Assembly: GCF_016617615.1 (NCBI RefSeq)
Contig: NZ_JAACYA010000001.1
Span: forward strand, 434,001 to 498,000
From: Persephonella atlantica
GTDB taxonomy: Bacteria > Aquificota > Aquificia > Aquificales > Hydrogenothermaceae
Direction: 5' to 3'
DNA: 64,000 nt
Shown here: positions 8,965 through 17,947 of the stretch, piece after piece
Numbering within the stretch: position 1 is the stretch's first letter
How the letters are laid out: the number at the start of each line of letters is the position of its first letter
Notes under the pieces: model-generated
Database searches by the model: none
What the model saw: only the letters and a program-made list of their open reading frames with translations
What the model was told of the DNA's origin: nothing
Made by a program: the position numbers and the translations under genes

Positions 8965-10134
8965 ATGGAGATTAAATTCTTTTCACAGAACGACAGCTGG
9001 AGGTTAGGGGAAGAGCAGGTTGTATTTAGAAAACCTGCTGGAGCGGCAGTATTTAGAAATGGAATGCTGTATATCAATGGGAAAAGTATAAAAACAGACC
9101 ATCCTTTTATCATTATTGAGAAATATATCAGGAAAAATCATCTATATGCTGCCGGATTTATATCTTACGATTATAAAAAGTACATATACAGAGAAACTGT
9201 CAGAAAAAAGTCAGATCTGAATATTCCACATATTTTCTTTGCCTTCTTCAGAGGATTTAATACTGGTTTTAGGACAGGCAAAAGGGTAAAAAGTAGTGTT
9301 AAAAACCTCCATATACCTGTTCAAAAGGAAGATTTTGTGAATATGGTAAAAAGGGCTCACAGATATATTGAACAGGGTGAGATATACCAGATAAATCTAT
9401 CTCATAGAATTCAGCTTGAGGGATTTTTTGATGTTGACAGTATCTTTCTTGATCTGATTGATTTTCAGCCAGCTCCATACATAATGAGCATAAAAACACC
9501 TTACTTTTCTGTTGTATCAGGCTCAATGGAACTGTTTTTAGAAAAAAAGGGAAGAAAGATAACATCTGTTCCTATTAAAGGTACAAGACCTACAGGAAAA
9601 ACAGAGGAAGAAACAGAGAAACTGAAAAGAGAGCTGTTAAGTTCAGAAAAGGAAAGGGCTGAAAATCTTATGATAACAGACCTTATGAGAAATGATATCG
9701 GAAAGATATCGGAAAGAGGTAGTGTGACTGTTGAAAACCTGTTTAATGTAAAGTCTTACAGGTCTGTCCTTCAGATGGGCTCAACAGTTAGTGGAACACT
9801 CAAAAAAGGTATATCCCTTCAGGAAATTGTTCACTCCACTTTTCCCCCTGGTTCTGTAACAGGTGCACCTAAAAAAAGAGCAATTGAGATTATTGATATG
9901 TTAGAGAAACACAGAAGGGACATATACTGCGGTGCAACAGTACTGATAAAGCCAGACCTTGATTTTGTCATGAGTGTTGCCATAAGGCAGTCTGTTTTTG
10001 TTAAAAATAGATGCTACATATATGTGGGAAGCGGCATAGTTGCCGATTCTAATCCAGAAAAAGAGTATGAGGAAACCTTAATAAAAGCCGTTGCCAACTT
10101 AAAGGCCACAGGCTTACAGTTTGATATTCTGTGA
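8965..10134 (+). CDS. pabB: Aminodeoxychorismate synthase component I
   Basis: This chorismate-binding enzyme (389 residues) belongs to the TrpE/PabB/MenF family. PIKGTRPTGKT is the PabB-type version of the family motif (anthranilate synthases usually have PIAGT). The core motifs LMITDLMRNDIGKIS, FPPGSVTGAPKKRA, YCGATVLI and YVGSGIVADSNPEKEYEE are all present. With a glutamine amidotransferase partner it makes 4-amino-4-deoxychorismate for folate. It has the single-domain length and no fused PabC lyase. AGGAAG precedes the ATG. Its 3' end overlaps the convergent recombinase gene by 21 nt. Confidence 0.88.
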   Translation: MEIKFFSQNDSWRLGEEQVVFRKPAGAAVFRNGMLYINGKSIKTDHPFIIIEKYIRKNHLYAAGFISYDYKKYIYRETVRKKSDLNIPHIFFAFFRGFNTGFRTGKRVKSSVKNLHIPVQKEDFVNMVKRAHRYIEQGEIYQINLSHRIQLEGFFDVDSIFLDLIDFQPAPYIMSIKTPYFSVVSGSMELFLEKKGRKITSVPIKGTRPTGKTEEETEKLKRELLSSEKERAENLMITDLMRNDIGKISERGSVTVENLFNVKSYRSVLQMGSTVSGTLKKGISLQEIVHSTFPPGSVTGAPKKRAIEIIDMLEKHRRDIYCGATVLIKPDLDFVMSVAIRQSVFVKNRCYIYVGSGIVADSNPEKEYEETLIKAVANLKATGLQFDIL

Positions 10135-10992
10135 CAGTGCTTTTGTTGCTTTCAGGAGTTGTTTCTGACCAACCTTGGCATATCTTGCTGTGGTTATTGG
10201 AGATGCATGACCTAAAAGTTCCTGAATTATTCTCAGTTCTGCACCAGACTGAAGAGCTATCGTTGCAGCTGTATGTCTGAGTTTGTGTGGATGAAGAACA
10301 ATATTACATCTTTTTCCTATTTTTACAATTGTTTTCCACAGGGAGTAATATGACATAGGAAATACCTTCTTTGAGCTGTTAAACCTGAGATATTCCACAA
10401 ACAGTTTCATAGGTTCTCCTGTAATAGGTATCTCTCTTTCCTTATCTCCTTTTCCCTTTACCCTTATGTAAACAATCTCATCACCATTTATATCCAGTCT
10501 GTATACAGTATCACAGTTGTATATCTGACCGTCCTTTTCTATCAGTATGTTATCCCTTTCTATTCCTAAAAGCTCTGATGACCTCATACCTGTCGTCAGC
10601 ATGAGAACAACAATAACCTTTTCTGTTAATGTTTTTGTACTTTTTATCACCTTCTCAATCTCTTCGTGTGAAAGAGAGGAAGGTATCTTCTGTGATATCT
10701 TTGGTCTGTGGGATTTTGTTATTGGGGAAGAGCTTACTATTTCAAGGTCTATAAGGTACTCAAAAAATGAGTTTATACAGGCAAGTTTCCTTGATATCGT
10801 GGAGGACTTTTTTCTGTGAGACTGGAGAACCATTCTGAATTTTGCTATGTCTGCTTTTGTTACATTTTCAACATCCTTATCTCCCACAATCTTGATAAAC
10901 TGTTTCAGGTCTGAGCGGTAATTTTTCAGTGTATTTTCTGATTTATCTGATATATAAGAAAGGAACAGTTCAACAGACTCAGAAATCTTCAT
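10114..10992 (-). CDS. Xer-type tyrosine recombinase
   Basis: The 292-residue protein has an N-terminal SAM-like core-binding domain (residues 1-85) and a C-terminal catalytic domain. The active site is complete: Arg in GMRSSELLGI, Lys in RVKGKGDKEREIP, HKLRH, GHASPITTARY with His and the nucleophile Tyr. Length and layout match XerC/XerD/XerA chromosome dimer-resolving enzymes and not a phage integrase with added domains. No second xer gene or att-like repeat is visible nearby, so a housekeeping single-recombinase (XerH/XerA-like) role is likely. The start overlaps the ubiX 3' end by 14 nt, with AGGTGGAG as ribosome site. Confidence 0.88.
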   Translation of the reverse strand: MKISESVELFLSYISDKSENTLKNYRSDLKQFIKIVGDKDVENVTKADIAKFRMVLQSHRKKSSTISRKLACINSFFEYLIDLEIVSSSPITKSHRPKISQKIPSSLSHEEIEKVIKSTKTLTEKVIVVLMLTTGMRSSELLGIERDNILIEKDGQIYNCDTVYRLDINGDEIVYIRVKGKGDKEREIPITGEPMKLFVEYLRFNSSKKVFPMSYYSLWKTIVKIGKRCNIVLHPHKLRHTAATIALQSGAELRIIQELLGHASPITTARYAKVGQKQLLKATKALSQNIKL

Positions 10993-11557
10993 CTCTCCAC
11001 CTTTTAAGAAGATTGTGTTTAATTCTGAGACTATCTAAAACCTTACCGACAACAAAATCAACCATATCATCAACAGTTTCTGGATTTGTGTAAAATCCCG
11101 GTGATGCTACTGCTACAGTTCCACCTGCCTGTATAACCTTTTCCATATTTTTTATATGAATAAGTGATAGGGGCATCTCCCTTATAAGTAAAAATACCTT
11201 TTTTCCCTCCTTAAGAGCAACATCACACACCCTATGTATGAGATTTGAAGATATTCCACTGGCAACTGCTCCCAGTGTTCCTGTTGAGCAGGGGGCAACA
11301 ATTACTCCCTTCGTTTTTATCAGCATTGTTCCACTTGATATGGGGGCATCTATCTCATCCTGTGAATAAAATGTACAGTTCTCAGGAAGACTTTTTAAAA
11401 AGTGCTCCCTGTTTATACCTGTCTCTTTTTCCATAACTGTAAAGGCACTTTCTGATACGACAAGATACACATGATGAGTTTTCACAAGTTCATTTAACAG
11501 TCTTATACCATAAACTGTTCCACTTGCACCGGTGATGCACAGAATAATCTTTTCCAT
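10979..11557 (-). CDS. ubiX: UbiX-type flavin prenyltransferase
   Basis: This makes the prenylated FMN cofactor used by UbiD-type decarboxylases. Family features are the N-terminal CITGASGTVYGIRLL, the APCSTGTLGAVASGI FMN/phosphate segment, and the LIREMPLSLIHI and ASPGFYTNPETVDD motifs near the C-terminus. I place the start at the ATG at 11557 (MEKIILCITG); an in-frame ATG 24 nt upstream would add a tail absent from the family. Neither has a clear ribosome site. No ubiD lies in this window; in bacteria of this type the pair usually serves quinone synthesis. Confidence 0.9.
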   Translation of the reverse strand: MEKIILCITGASGTVYGIRLLNELVKTHHVYLVVSESAFTVMEKETGINREHFLKSLPENCTFYSQDEIDAPISSGTMLIKTKGVIVAPCSTGTLGAVASGISSNLIHRVCDVALKEGKKVFLLIREMPLSLIHIKNMEKVIQAGGTVAVASPGFYTNPETVDDMVDFVVGKVLDSLRIKHNLLKRWRDEDF

Positions 11558-11609
11558 AAGAAAATTATGCCATATAAACATAGGTTATAATAATAATCTA
11601 TCAGTTTTC

Positions 11610-11626
11610 AGGAGGTTGTTTAGATA
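11610..11626 (+). promoter_or_regulatory. Strong ribosome binding site in front of an AUA codon
   Basis: AGGAGG (11610-11615), 8 nt spacer, then ATA GAA at 11624. The spacing is ideal for initiation, and a single G-to-A change would explain an ATG becoming ATA. The ribosome site supports the DedA start here over the downstream TTG at 11708, which has no matching element at a proper distance. Confidence 0.5.
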
Positions 11627-12190
11627 GAAAGTCTCGAGTATTTTCTCCAAAATTACGGATACATAGCTGTATTTATAGGGACGTTTTTAGAAGGGGAGAT
11701 TTTCCTGTTGGTTGTAGGTTTTTTTATAAAACTGAAACTTCTCAATCCTTACGTTTCACTCGTTTCAGCAATGGCAGGTGCATTTTTTCATGAGATGATA
11801 TATTTTCTTCTTGGTAAGTGGAAAGGGAGGGAGTTTTTACTCAGAAATAGACATACCAGAAAGGAGTATAGAAGGGCAAAAAAGCTGTTGCACAGGTACG
11901 GAATCCTATCCATTTTTATAATCAGATTTCTGTACGGTATGCGTATGATACCGATGATGCTTATGGGAGCAACAGGTTTCAGTCCAGTTAAATTTATACT
12001 GTTTAATCTCATATCTCTCTTTTTCTGGGCTGTGATATACCTGTCTATAGGTTTCTTTTTTGGTAAAGCTGCAGAGCATTTCTTTGGCGAAGCTAAAGAG
12101 TACTACTTTGCATTTATAGGTCTCGTTATTGTTATACTCCTACTTTTACTTGTGTATCCAAAGATTTTAGAGAAGATAAGAAAACAGTAG
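11624..12190 (+). CDS. DedA family membrane protein with AUA at the start position
   Basis: The 188-residue frame has the DedA pattern: YGYIAVFIGTFLEGEIFLL at the N-terminus, a Gly-rich FLLGKWKG region, and FIIRFLYGMRMIPMMLMG, with four to five membrane segments. DedA proteins act in membrane lipid flipping and proton-motive-force homeostasis. The frame opens right after a TAG at 11621-11623 and has no ATG, GTG or TTG before 11708. Starting at that TTG would delete the conserved N-terminal motif. An AGGAGG at 11610-11615 sits 8 nt before ATA at 11624, exactly where a start codon is expected. The family call is firm; the start is inferred. Confidence 0.8.
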   Translation: MESLEYFLQNYGYIAVFIGTFLEGEIFLLVVGFFIKLKLLNPYVSLVSAMAGAFFHEMIYFLLGKWKGREFLLRNRHTRKEYRRAKKLLHRYGILSIFIIRFLYGMRMIPMMLMGATGFSPVKFILFNLISLFFWAVIYLSIGFFFGKAAEHFFGEAKEYYFAFIGLVIVILLLLLVYPKILEKIRKQ

Positions 12191-12625
12191 CTATTTAACA
12201 ACCAGAACAGACTGATTTGCATATTTAACCAGATTTCCTGCTGTTGTTCCCAGTATCATTCTTTTGAAACCACCGACACCTCTATGTCCAACAACGATAA
12301 GATCGCAACCATTTTCATCAGCATAAGACATCAGTTCTTCTGCTGGTTCACCTTCTCTTACTTTTGTTACAGCATTGATTCCCTTTTCCTGAGCTATCTC
12401 TTTTGCTTCCTTTAGAAACCTTTCTTCCTTAGATACCTCCTCTTTTTCGTATTCCTCAATCTCTTCTGGTGAGATATAATCTATGGCTGCAAATTCAAAA
12501 GGCCTTACTACCCCTACGATATGCAGTTCACTTCCACAAACCTTTGCCAGCACGATAGCCTTTTCCAGAGCTTTTTTACTGGACTGTGAACCGTCATAAC
12601 CTACAAGGATCTTTTTAAAAGACAT
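12191..12625 (-). CDS. Universal stress protein (UspA family)
   Basis: The 144-residue single-domain protein begins with KKILVGYDGSQSSKKALEKA and ends with the ATP-binding signature GHRGVGGFKRMILGTTAG followed by the terminal beta strand SVLVVK. This is the ATP-binding UspFG/MJ0577-type rather than the non-binding UspA type. It follows leuS by 2 nt, and the leuS C-terminal codons supply its AAGGGGG ribosome site, so the two are co-transcribed. Its role in stress response is inferred from family only. Confidence 0.92.
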   Translation of the reverse strand: MSFKKILVGYDGSQSSKKALEKAIVLAKVCGSELHIVGVVRPFEFAAIDYISPEEIEEYEKEEVSKEERFLKEAKEIAQEKGINAVTKVREGEPAEELMSYADENGCDLIVVGHRGVGGFKRMILGTTAGNLVKYANQSVLVVK

Positions 12626-12627
12626 CT

Positions 12628-15324
12628 TTACCCCCTTACAACAATATTCAGAATTTTACCTTTTATAAAAATAACTTTAACTATCTCCTTACCTTCTGTC
12701 CATTTTTTTACAGTTTCATTCTCAAAGGCAATGGTTTTTACCATTTCTTCATCTGCATCTGCCGGAACCTTAATCTTTGCCCTCACTTTACCGTTAATCT
12801 GAACAGGTATTTCTTTTTCTTTTTCAACAAGAGCATCTTTGTCAGGTTCGGGAAATCTCTGCTGTATAGTAAAACCTTTATTGCCTATCAATCTCCACAG
12901 GTAGTCAGCCATAAAAGGTGTAAATGGAGAGAGGAGAAGTATGAGATTTTCAACAGCTTCCTTAAGCAGTTTTTTATTATTTCCTCTGTAACTGTAAAGC
13001 TCGTTAACAAGTTCCATTATGGCTGCTATTGCAGTATTGAACTGGTACTCCCTGTTTATGTCGTCGTTGACTTTCTTTATTACCTGATGGAGTTTCCTTC
13101 TGAGTTTCTGGTCTTCTTCAGGTAGATTTTTAAAGTCTTCTTTAGAGTATTTTACCCCTTTTATCTCTTCTAACTTTTCGTTCACAAAGTTCCACACCCT
13201 TCTCAAAAATCTGTGAGCTCCTTCTATCCCACTGTCTGTCCAGTCAAAACTACTGTGGGGAGGTGCAGCGAAAAGTATGTAAAGGCGAACTGTATCTGCT
13301 CCGTATTTTTTTATCATCTCATCAGGGTCAACAGTGTTGTGTTTGGATTTTGACATCTTGTCTGACTTTCCGTACTTTTCCTCAAACTCTTTCAAAATAC
13401 TGTGGGGAATGCTGAGCTTATCAAACAGCAGTTTTGCATTATCATTCAGTGTTAGATGGTTTTTCTCTAAGAACTCTTTTATTGTTGTGTATTCAATCTC
13501 TATACTGCCAACATCTCCATAAGAAGACAGTTTTTCTATTAATGTCTTTATACTGTCATCAGAAGATATATGAAGGATTTCCAGCAGTTTTTCTATTTTT
13601 ATCCATTTTTTCAGCACCATTCCCTGGGTAAGGAGCTTAACAAAAGGTTCCTTGACATTTACCAATCCTATTTCTCTGAGAAACTTTGTGAAAAACCGTG
13701 AATATAAGAGGTGAAGAACAGCATGTTCAATACCACCGATGTAAAGGTCAACAGGCATCCAGTAATCTGTTTTTTCCCTGCTGAAAGGCTCTTTTTCATT
13801 ATGGGGGTCACAGTATCTGAGAAAATACCAGGAACTGTCAATAAACGTATCCATTGTGTCTGTTTCTCTTTTTGCCGATTTTCCGCATTTTGGACATACG
13901 GTCTTTACAAAGCTTTCGTTTTTCTCTAATGGATTGCCCATTCCTGTAAACTGAACATTCTCAGGAAGGATAACTGGAAGCTGCTCTTCAGGGACAGGGA
14001 CAATACCACAGCTATCACAGTAAACAACAGGAATTGGTGTCCCCCAGTATCTCTGTCTTGATATGTTCCAGTCCCTTAGCCTGAAATTAATAGTTTTTTC
14101 TCCAATACCCTTTTCTTCCAATAGCTGTGTTATCTTCTCTTTTGCCTCAGAGGAATGCATGCCGTCAAATCCATCAGAGTTTATAAGCACACCTTCTCCT
14201 TCGTATGCTTTTTCTTCAAAATTCCACTCTTCTGGAGGCTGAACTACAGGTTTTATAGGAATGTTGTACTTTTTTGCAAATTCATGGTCTCTCTCATCGT
14301 GGGCAGGAACTGCCATTATAGCTCCTGTTCCGTAACCCCACAGGATGTAGTTGGCCACATATATAGGAATTTTTTCTCCTGTTAAAGGATTTACTGCATA
14401 CCTTCCTGTAAAAACCCCTTCTTTCTCTTCAATAATGTTTCTTTCCCTTGTTGACATAGTCAGATATTTCCTGACAAACTCTTCAATTTCCGTTTCCTGC
14501 TCTGTTCCCTTAGCAAGTTCAACAGAGAGAGGATGTTCTGGTGCTAAAGCCATAAAAGTAACACCAAAAAGGGTATCAGGTCTCGTTGTGAAAATTTCGA
14601 TGGTTGTAGTGGAATTTTCCACAGGAAATCTCACTGTTGCTCCTACAGACTTACCAATCCAGTTCTTTTGCATAGTCAAAACAGCTTCAGGCCAGTTTCC
14701 TTTTAGCTCTTCAAGGTCATCAAGAAGAATTTCTGCATAATCTGTTATCCTGAGAAACCACGAAGGTATCTCTTTCTGAACAACAGGAGTATCACACCTC
14801 CAGCATCTTCCTTCAATAACCTGTTCGTTTGCGAGAACGGTCATGTCATGGGGACACCAGTTGACTACAGCAGACTTTCTGTATGCTATGCCTTTTTCTA
14901 ACATCTTCAGAAAAATCCATTGATTCCATCTGTAATATTCAGGACTGCAGGTTGTTATCTCCCTGTCCCAATCATAAGAAAATCCCAGTCTTTTCAGCTG
15001 TTTTTTCATATAATCTATGTTTTCATAAGTCCATTTTGCTGGATGTATCCCGCTTTTTATTGCTGCATTTTCTGCAGGCATACCAAATGCATCCCAGCCC
15101 ATAGGATGCAGTGTATTTTTACCTTTCATTCTGAGATATCTGTTAACAACATCCCCTATTGCATAGTTTCTCACGTGTCCCATATGTATCCTTCCTGAAG
15201 GGTAGGGAAACATCTCTAAGACATAAAACTTATCCCTCTCTTTATCTTCACAGGACTTGAATATATCTAACTGTTCCCACTGCTCCAAAATCTTCTCTTC
15301 TATCTTCCTGAAGTCGTAATCCAT
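12628..15324 (-). CDS. leuS: Leucyl-tRNA synthetase, intact, with an unusual insertion
   Basis: LeuRS (898 residues) charges tRNA-Leu. The class I motifs are HMGH (47-50) and KMSKS (656-660). The CP1 editing domain spans about 225-420 ([18 protein letters not shown]), a zinc-type [15 protein letters not shown] pair follows, and the anticodon and C-terminal domains complete it. Aquifex aeolicus has a LeuRS split into two subunits near the leucine-specific domain; here the gene is one piece. At that place (about 572-654) is a helical insertion that I cannot match to the usual beta-rich leucine-specific domain. AGGAGG lies 8 nt before the ATG. Confidence 0.96.
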   Translation of the reverse strand: MDYDFRKIEEKILEQWEQLDIFKSCEDKERDKFYVLEMFPYPSGRIHMGHVRNYAIGDVVNRYLRMKGKNTLHPMGWDAFGMPAENAAIKSGIHPAKWTYENIDYMKKQLKRLGFSYDWDREITTCSPEYYRWNQWIFLKMLEKGIAYRKSAVVNWCPHDMTVLANEQVIEGRCWRCDTPVVQKEIPSWFLRITDYAEILLDDLEELKGNWPEAVLTMQKNWIGKSVGATVRFPVENSTTTIEIFTTRPDTLFGVTFMALAPEHPLSVELAKGTEQETEIEEFVRKYLTMSTRERNIIEEKEGVFTGRYAVNPLTGEKIPIYVANYILWGYGTGAIMAVPAHDERDHEFAKKYNIPIKPVVQPPEEWNFEEKAYEGEGVLINSDGFDGMHSSEAKEKITQLLEEKGIGEKTINFRLRDWNISRQRYWGTPIPVVYCDSCGIVPVPEEQLPVILPENVQFTGMGNPLEKNESFVKTVCPKCGKSAKRETDTMDTFIDSSWYFLRYCDPHNEKEPFSREKTDYWMPVDLYIGGIEHAVLHLLYSRFFTKFLREIGLVNVKEPFVKLLTQGMVLKKWIKIEKLLEILHISSDDSIKTLIEKLSSYGDVGSIEIEYTTIKEFLEKNHLTLNDNAKLLFDKLSIPHSILKEFEEKYGKSDKMSKSKHNTVDPDEMIKKYGADTVRLYILFAAPPHSSFDWTDSGIEGAHRFLRRVWNFVNEKLEEIKGVKYSKEDFKNLPEEDQKLRRKLHQVIKKVNDDINREYQFNTAIAAIMELVNELYSYRGNNKKLLKEAVENLILLLSPFTPFMADYLWRLIGNKGFTIQQRFPEPDKDALVEKEKEIPVQINGKVRAKIKVPADADEEMVKTIAFENETVKKWTEGKEIVKVIFIKGKILNIVVRG

Positions 15325-15442
15325 CTACTGGCTTCCTCCTTTGTTTATAGCAGAGATATTATAAAATAGATAACCTGCATAAATAAATAGAAGGTACGAT
15401 GTGATATCATTATATAAATATAAATACTGATGTGAGGGAAGC

Positions 15443-16240
15443 ATGCCTGTAATTGTAACACTACTTATATTTTTCCTGAATGCTTTTGGAAACACACTTA
15501 TTCTGTCAAAAAGTGGTTATTCAACATATATCCAAGAAGAGGAATTTATGCTTGCAAAAGGAGAAAACATCATTGGACCCATAACAGTTCTCCCTAATGC
15601 TGTTGTTGATGCTGTTGATATATTTGCAGACAATGTTACCATAAACAGCATAATATACGACAGGGTACACGAAAACTGGAAAAAAAATCTCCTGGGAAAA
15701 TATGTAACAGTAGAAGGAGAAGGAAGAATAATCAGAGGAGTCGTTGTATATATCGGTAAAAAGTTTATAACTCTTGATACAAAAAAAGGATATGTTGTTA
15801 CGACGATTCCAGAGTTTCCATCAAGAATAACATCCCATCTTAGATGGGAAGAACTGTTCTCTCCACAGCTAACTCTTAAAGTAAACTCTCCTGAGGCAAT
15901 GTCACAGACATTCAAAATAAGATATCCTGTTTATGGGTTTGGCTGGGACATTTACTACATACTCACTATAAATGATGGTATAAAACAGATAAAAGGATTT
16001 ATAAAAATCATAAATAACACAGCTGTAAATCTTAAAAAGGTAAGTATAGAGATAAATGGTCTAAAAAACAGAAGATTTAGCGAAATATCAATCTCTCCAT
16101 ATTCTTTTAAAAAGGTTCTATTTATAAAAAAACGTATCAAAAATTTAGAGCAGATTAAAGGACTGCCTGAAGGAAAAGTGTACATATACAAAAATGGTAT
16201 CTTTGTGAAAACAACCACATTAAGGAAACTGTCCCTTTGA
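15443..16240 (+). CDS. DUF4139-like exported protein
   Basis: This 265-residue protein has an N-terminal hydrophobic signal-like segment (residues 1-16). The segments LLGKYVTVEGEGRIIRGVVV, then P.F.SRITSHLRWEELFSP, and YPVYGFGWDIYYILTI correspond in order to parts of DUF4139 proteins, where a mixed-beta region ends in a strand-rich domain. Those proteins are often longer; this one is compact and ends with a short beta-hairpin-like KVYIYKNGIF. I think it is periplasmic or outer-membrane-linked. Function is unknown. Its TGA stop overlaps the TTG start of rsmI, so translation is coupled. Confidence 0.6.
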   Translation: MPVIVTLLIFFLNAFGNTLILSKSGYSTYIQEEEFMLAKGENIIGPITVLPNAVVDAVDIFADNVTINSIIYDRVHENWKKNLLGKYVTVEGEGRIIRGVVVYIGKKFITLDTKKGYVVTTIPEFPSRITSHLRWEELFSPQLTLKVNSPEAMSQTFKIRYPVYGFGWDIYYILTINDGIKQIKGFIKIINNTAVNLKKVSIEINGLKNRRFSEISISPYSFKKVLFIKKRIKNLEQIKGLPEGKVYIYKNGIFVKTTTLRKLSL

Positions 16241-17061
16241 CAGGAACCCTTTTTGTTGTTGCAACCCCTATAGGCAATCTGAAGGATATCACGCTGAGAG
16301 CTTTAGAAACACTGGAAAGTGTTGACGTAATAGCCTGCGAGGATACAAGGGTAACAAAAAAACTCCTCAATCGTCATGGGATTACAGATAAAAGATTAAT
16401 CCCATATCATGAACACAACGAAAGAGAAGCAACAGAAAAGCTGATAAAAATATTGAAAGCTGGAAAAAGTATTGCTCTCGTTTCTGATGCAGGAACCCCC
16501 TGCATATCAGACCCGGGATTTAGAGTGGTAAAAAGAGCATGGGAGGAAGGTATAACAGTTTCCCCTATACCTGGAGCTTTTGCAGGAGCAGCTGCCCTTT
16601 CAGCTTCTGGACTACCTACAGACAGATTTTTGTTTGTAGGTTTTCTGCCAAAGAAAAGAAAAGAGGAAGAGCTAAGGGAGGCTGTTGAAACGGGAGCAAC
16701 AGTGATTATATACGAAAGTCCCAAACGGGTCTTAGATACGCTAACAGTGATAGACAGATTGTATCCTGATGCCTTTGTTGTAGTTGCAAAAGAGCTAACA
16801 AAGATACATGAAAGATTTTTCAGAGGAAAGCCTGCCCAGATTATTGATATGCTGAGTAAAGAAAAGGTGTTAAAGGGGGAGTTTGTTATACTTGTCAGAT
16901 ATGAAGGCAAGGAAGAAATTGAGATAGAAACAGTCATAGAAGAAGGTAAAAAACTTTTAGAAAAAGGATATAAAAGCAAAGAGATTGCAACAATCCTGCA
17001 CGAGAGATACGGAATAAGCAAGAAGGAAGCTTATAAAATAGTTCAGGAGCTGAAAGGTTAA
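16237..17061 (+). CDS. rsmI: 16S rRNA 2'-O-ribose C1402 methyltransferase
   Basis: RsmI (274 residues) methylates the ribose of C1402 in the ribosomal decoding centre. Its tetrapyrrole-methylase fold is marked by ATPIGNLKDITLRA, CEDTRVTKKLLNRH, SDAGTPCISDPGF, PIPGAFAGAAAL and SGLPTDRFLFVGFLP. The C-terminal GISKKEAYKIVQEL helix is typical of the family. The start is a TTG that overlaps the preceding stop codon; no independent ribosome site is visible. The gene converges on the barrel gene with 4 nt overlap. Confidence 0.95.
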   Translation: MTGTLFVVATPIGNLKDITLRALETLESVDVIACEDTRVTKKLLNRHGITDKRLIPYHEHNEREATEKLIKILKAGKSIALVSDAGTPCISDPGFRVVKRAWEEGITVSPIPGAFAGAAALSASGLPTDRFLFVGFLPKKRKEEELREAVETGATVIIYESPKRVLDTLTVIDRLYPDAFVVVAKELTKIHERFFRGKPAQIIDMLSKEKVLKGEFVILVRYEGKEEIEIETVIEEGKKLLEKGYKSKEIATILHERYGISKKEAYKIVQELKG

Positions 17062-17906
17062 AAAGAGTAACCTATTCCAGAAAATAGATATCTGTTTTCT
17101 ATTTTCAGATTATCTTTATTTACACTTATTGCATTGTTGTTTACGTTTACATCTTTTAATTTCCATACTTCATACACGTATCCAAAACTAAAATAAAGCT
17201 GTGGAGATATGGGAAAAATACCTAAATCTACTTTCTCTTTCAACAAATAAATATCAATACCAGCATAAACATTCCCATATTCCCCGTTCACTGAAGAGTT
17301 TATACCTATAAGGGAGTTTTTCACTTTTCCTGTCTGCCAGCCGTAAGATAAACCACTTTTAAGATAAATTCTCTGGAAGAGTTTGTAAGCACCTTTTACC
17401 GATACACCAACCCTATAAGTTTTAATTTTTGTTCTGCTGTCAGGTAAATATTTGAGTGTGGTTTGACTGTTATCCTTGGTGTTATAATTCTTAATGTAGG
17501 GAAGAGAAATTCCGAGAAATCCAGCAATTCCAAGGAAATAGTTGTCTTTCTTTACAAAGTCATAACCTGTCTCTAACTGTCCGTCAAATCCTTCTAATTT
17601 ATAATCCATTACAGGCTTATAATCTGTAGGAAAAGGTTCAACTGATGAGTTATAGAGGTCTAAAATTTTCTTCTCTTTCTGCGATAGTATGTAACTCAGA
17701 TTATAGCCGTAAAAAAGTCCAGTATTTAGAACATTTTTATGAAACTCAGAAATAGAAAACACACTTACTTTATCCTCAAGCTTGTCTGAAAAACCAAAAA
17801 TTTTACTTTTAACTGAAAAAGTTCCGTAACCATATCTAAACTCTGCACTGAAAGAAGGAAAAATCAAAGCAAAAAAAGAAAAAATTACTACAAGAACTGC
17901 TGACAT
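17058..17906 (-). CDS. Putative outer-membrane beta-barrel protein
   Basis: The product (282 residues from the ATG at 17906) has a signal peptide, VLVVIFSFFALIFPSFSA, followed by AEFRYGYG and repeated amphipathic strands with aromatic girdles. It ends in YLFSGIGYSF with a terminal Phe, the usual signal for the BAM machinery. I chose ATG 17906 because GGAGGT lies 4 nt upstream; the in-frame ATG at 17945 would put the terminator hairpin inside the coding sequence. No family recognised. It follows the RND pump genes and a terminator, so it may be a separate or read-through transcript. Confidence 0.6.
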   Translation of the reverse strand: MSAVLVVIFSFFALIFPSFSAEFRYGYGTFSVKSKIFGFSDKLEDKVSVFSISEFHKNVLNTGLFYGYNLSYILSQKEKKILDLYNSSVEPFPTDYKPVMDYKLEGFDGQLETGYDFVKKDNYFLGIAGFLGISLPYIKNYNTKDNSQTTLKYLPDSRTKIKTYRVGVSVKGAYKLFQRIYLKSGLSYGWQTGKVKNSLIGINSSVNGEYGNVYAGIDIYLLKEKVDLGIFPISPQLYFSFGYVYEVWKLKDVNVNNNAISVNKDNLKIENRYLFSGIGYSF

Positions 17907-17917
17907 TGTTACCTCCA

Positions 17918-17942
17918 TAAAAAAAGCCCCTAACGGGGCTTT
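17918..17942 (-). terminator. Rho-independent terminator after the RND pump gene
   Basis: On the minus strand an AAAGCCCC/GGGGCTTT stem with a four-base GTTA loop is followed by a run of seven T residues. It begins about 5 nt after the pump stop codon and would end the tolC-adaptor-pump transcript. Confidence 0.85.
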
Positions 17943-17947
17943 CAAAA

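Noticed and set aside
10114-10992. Tyrosine recombinase as sign of an integrated element
   Set aside because: No att repeats, tRNA gene, phage or transfer genes are nearby, and length and motifs fit a housekeeping Xer recombinase.
15517-15915. Long open frames opposite the DUF4139-like gene and many others
   Set aside because: They are antisense shadows with low-complexity Ser/Phe-rich translations and no ribosome sites.
17907-17945. Longer start of the barrel protein at 17945
   Set aside because: The added codons contain the RND terminator hairpin, and a proper ribosome site precedes the ATG at 17906.
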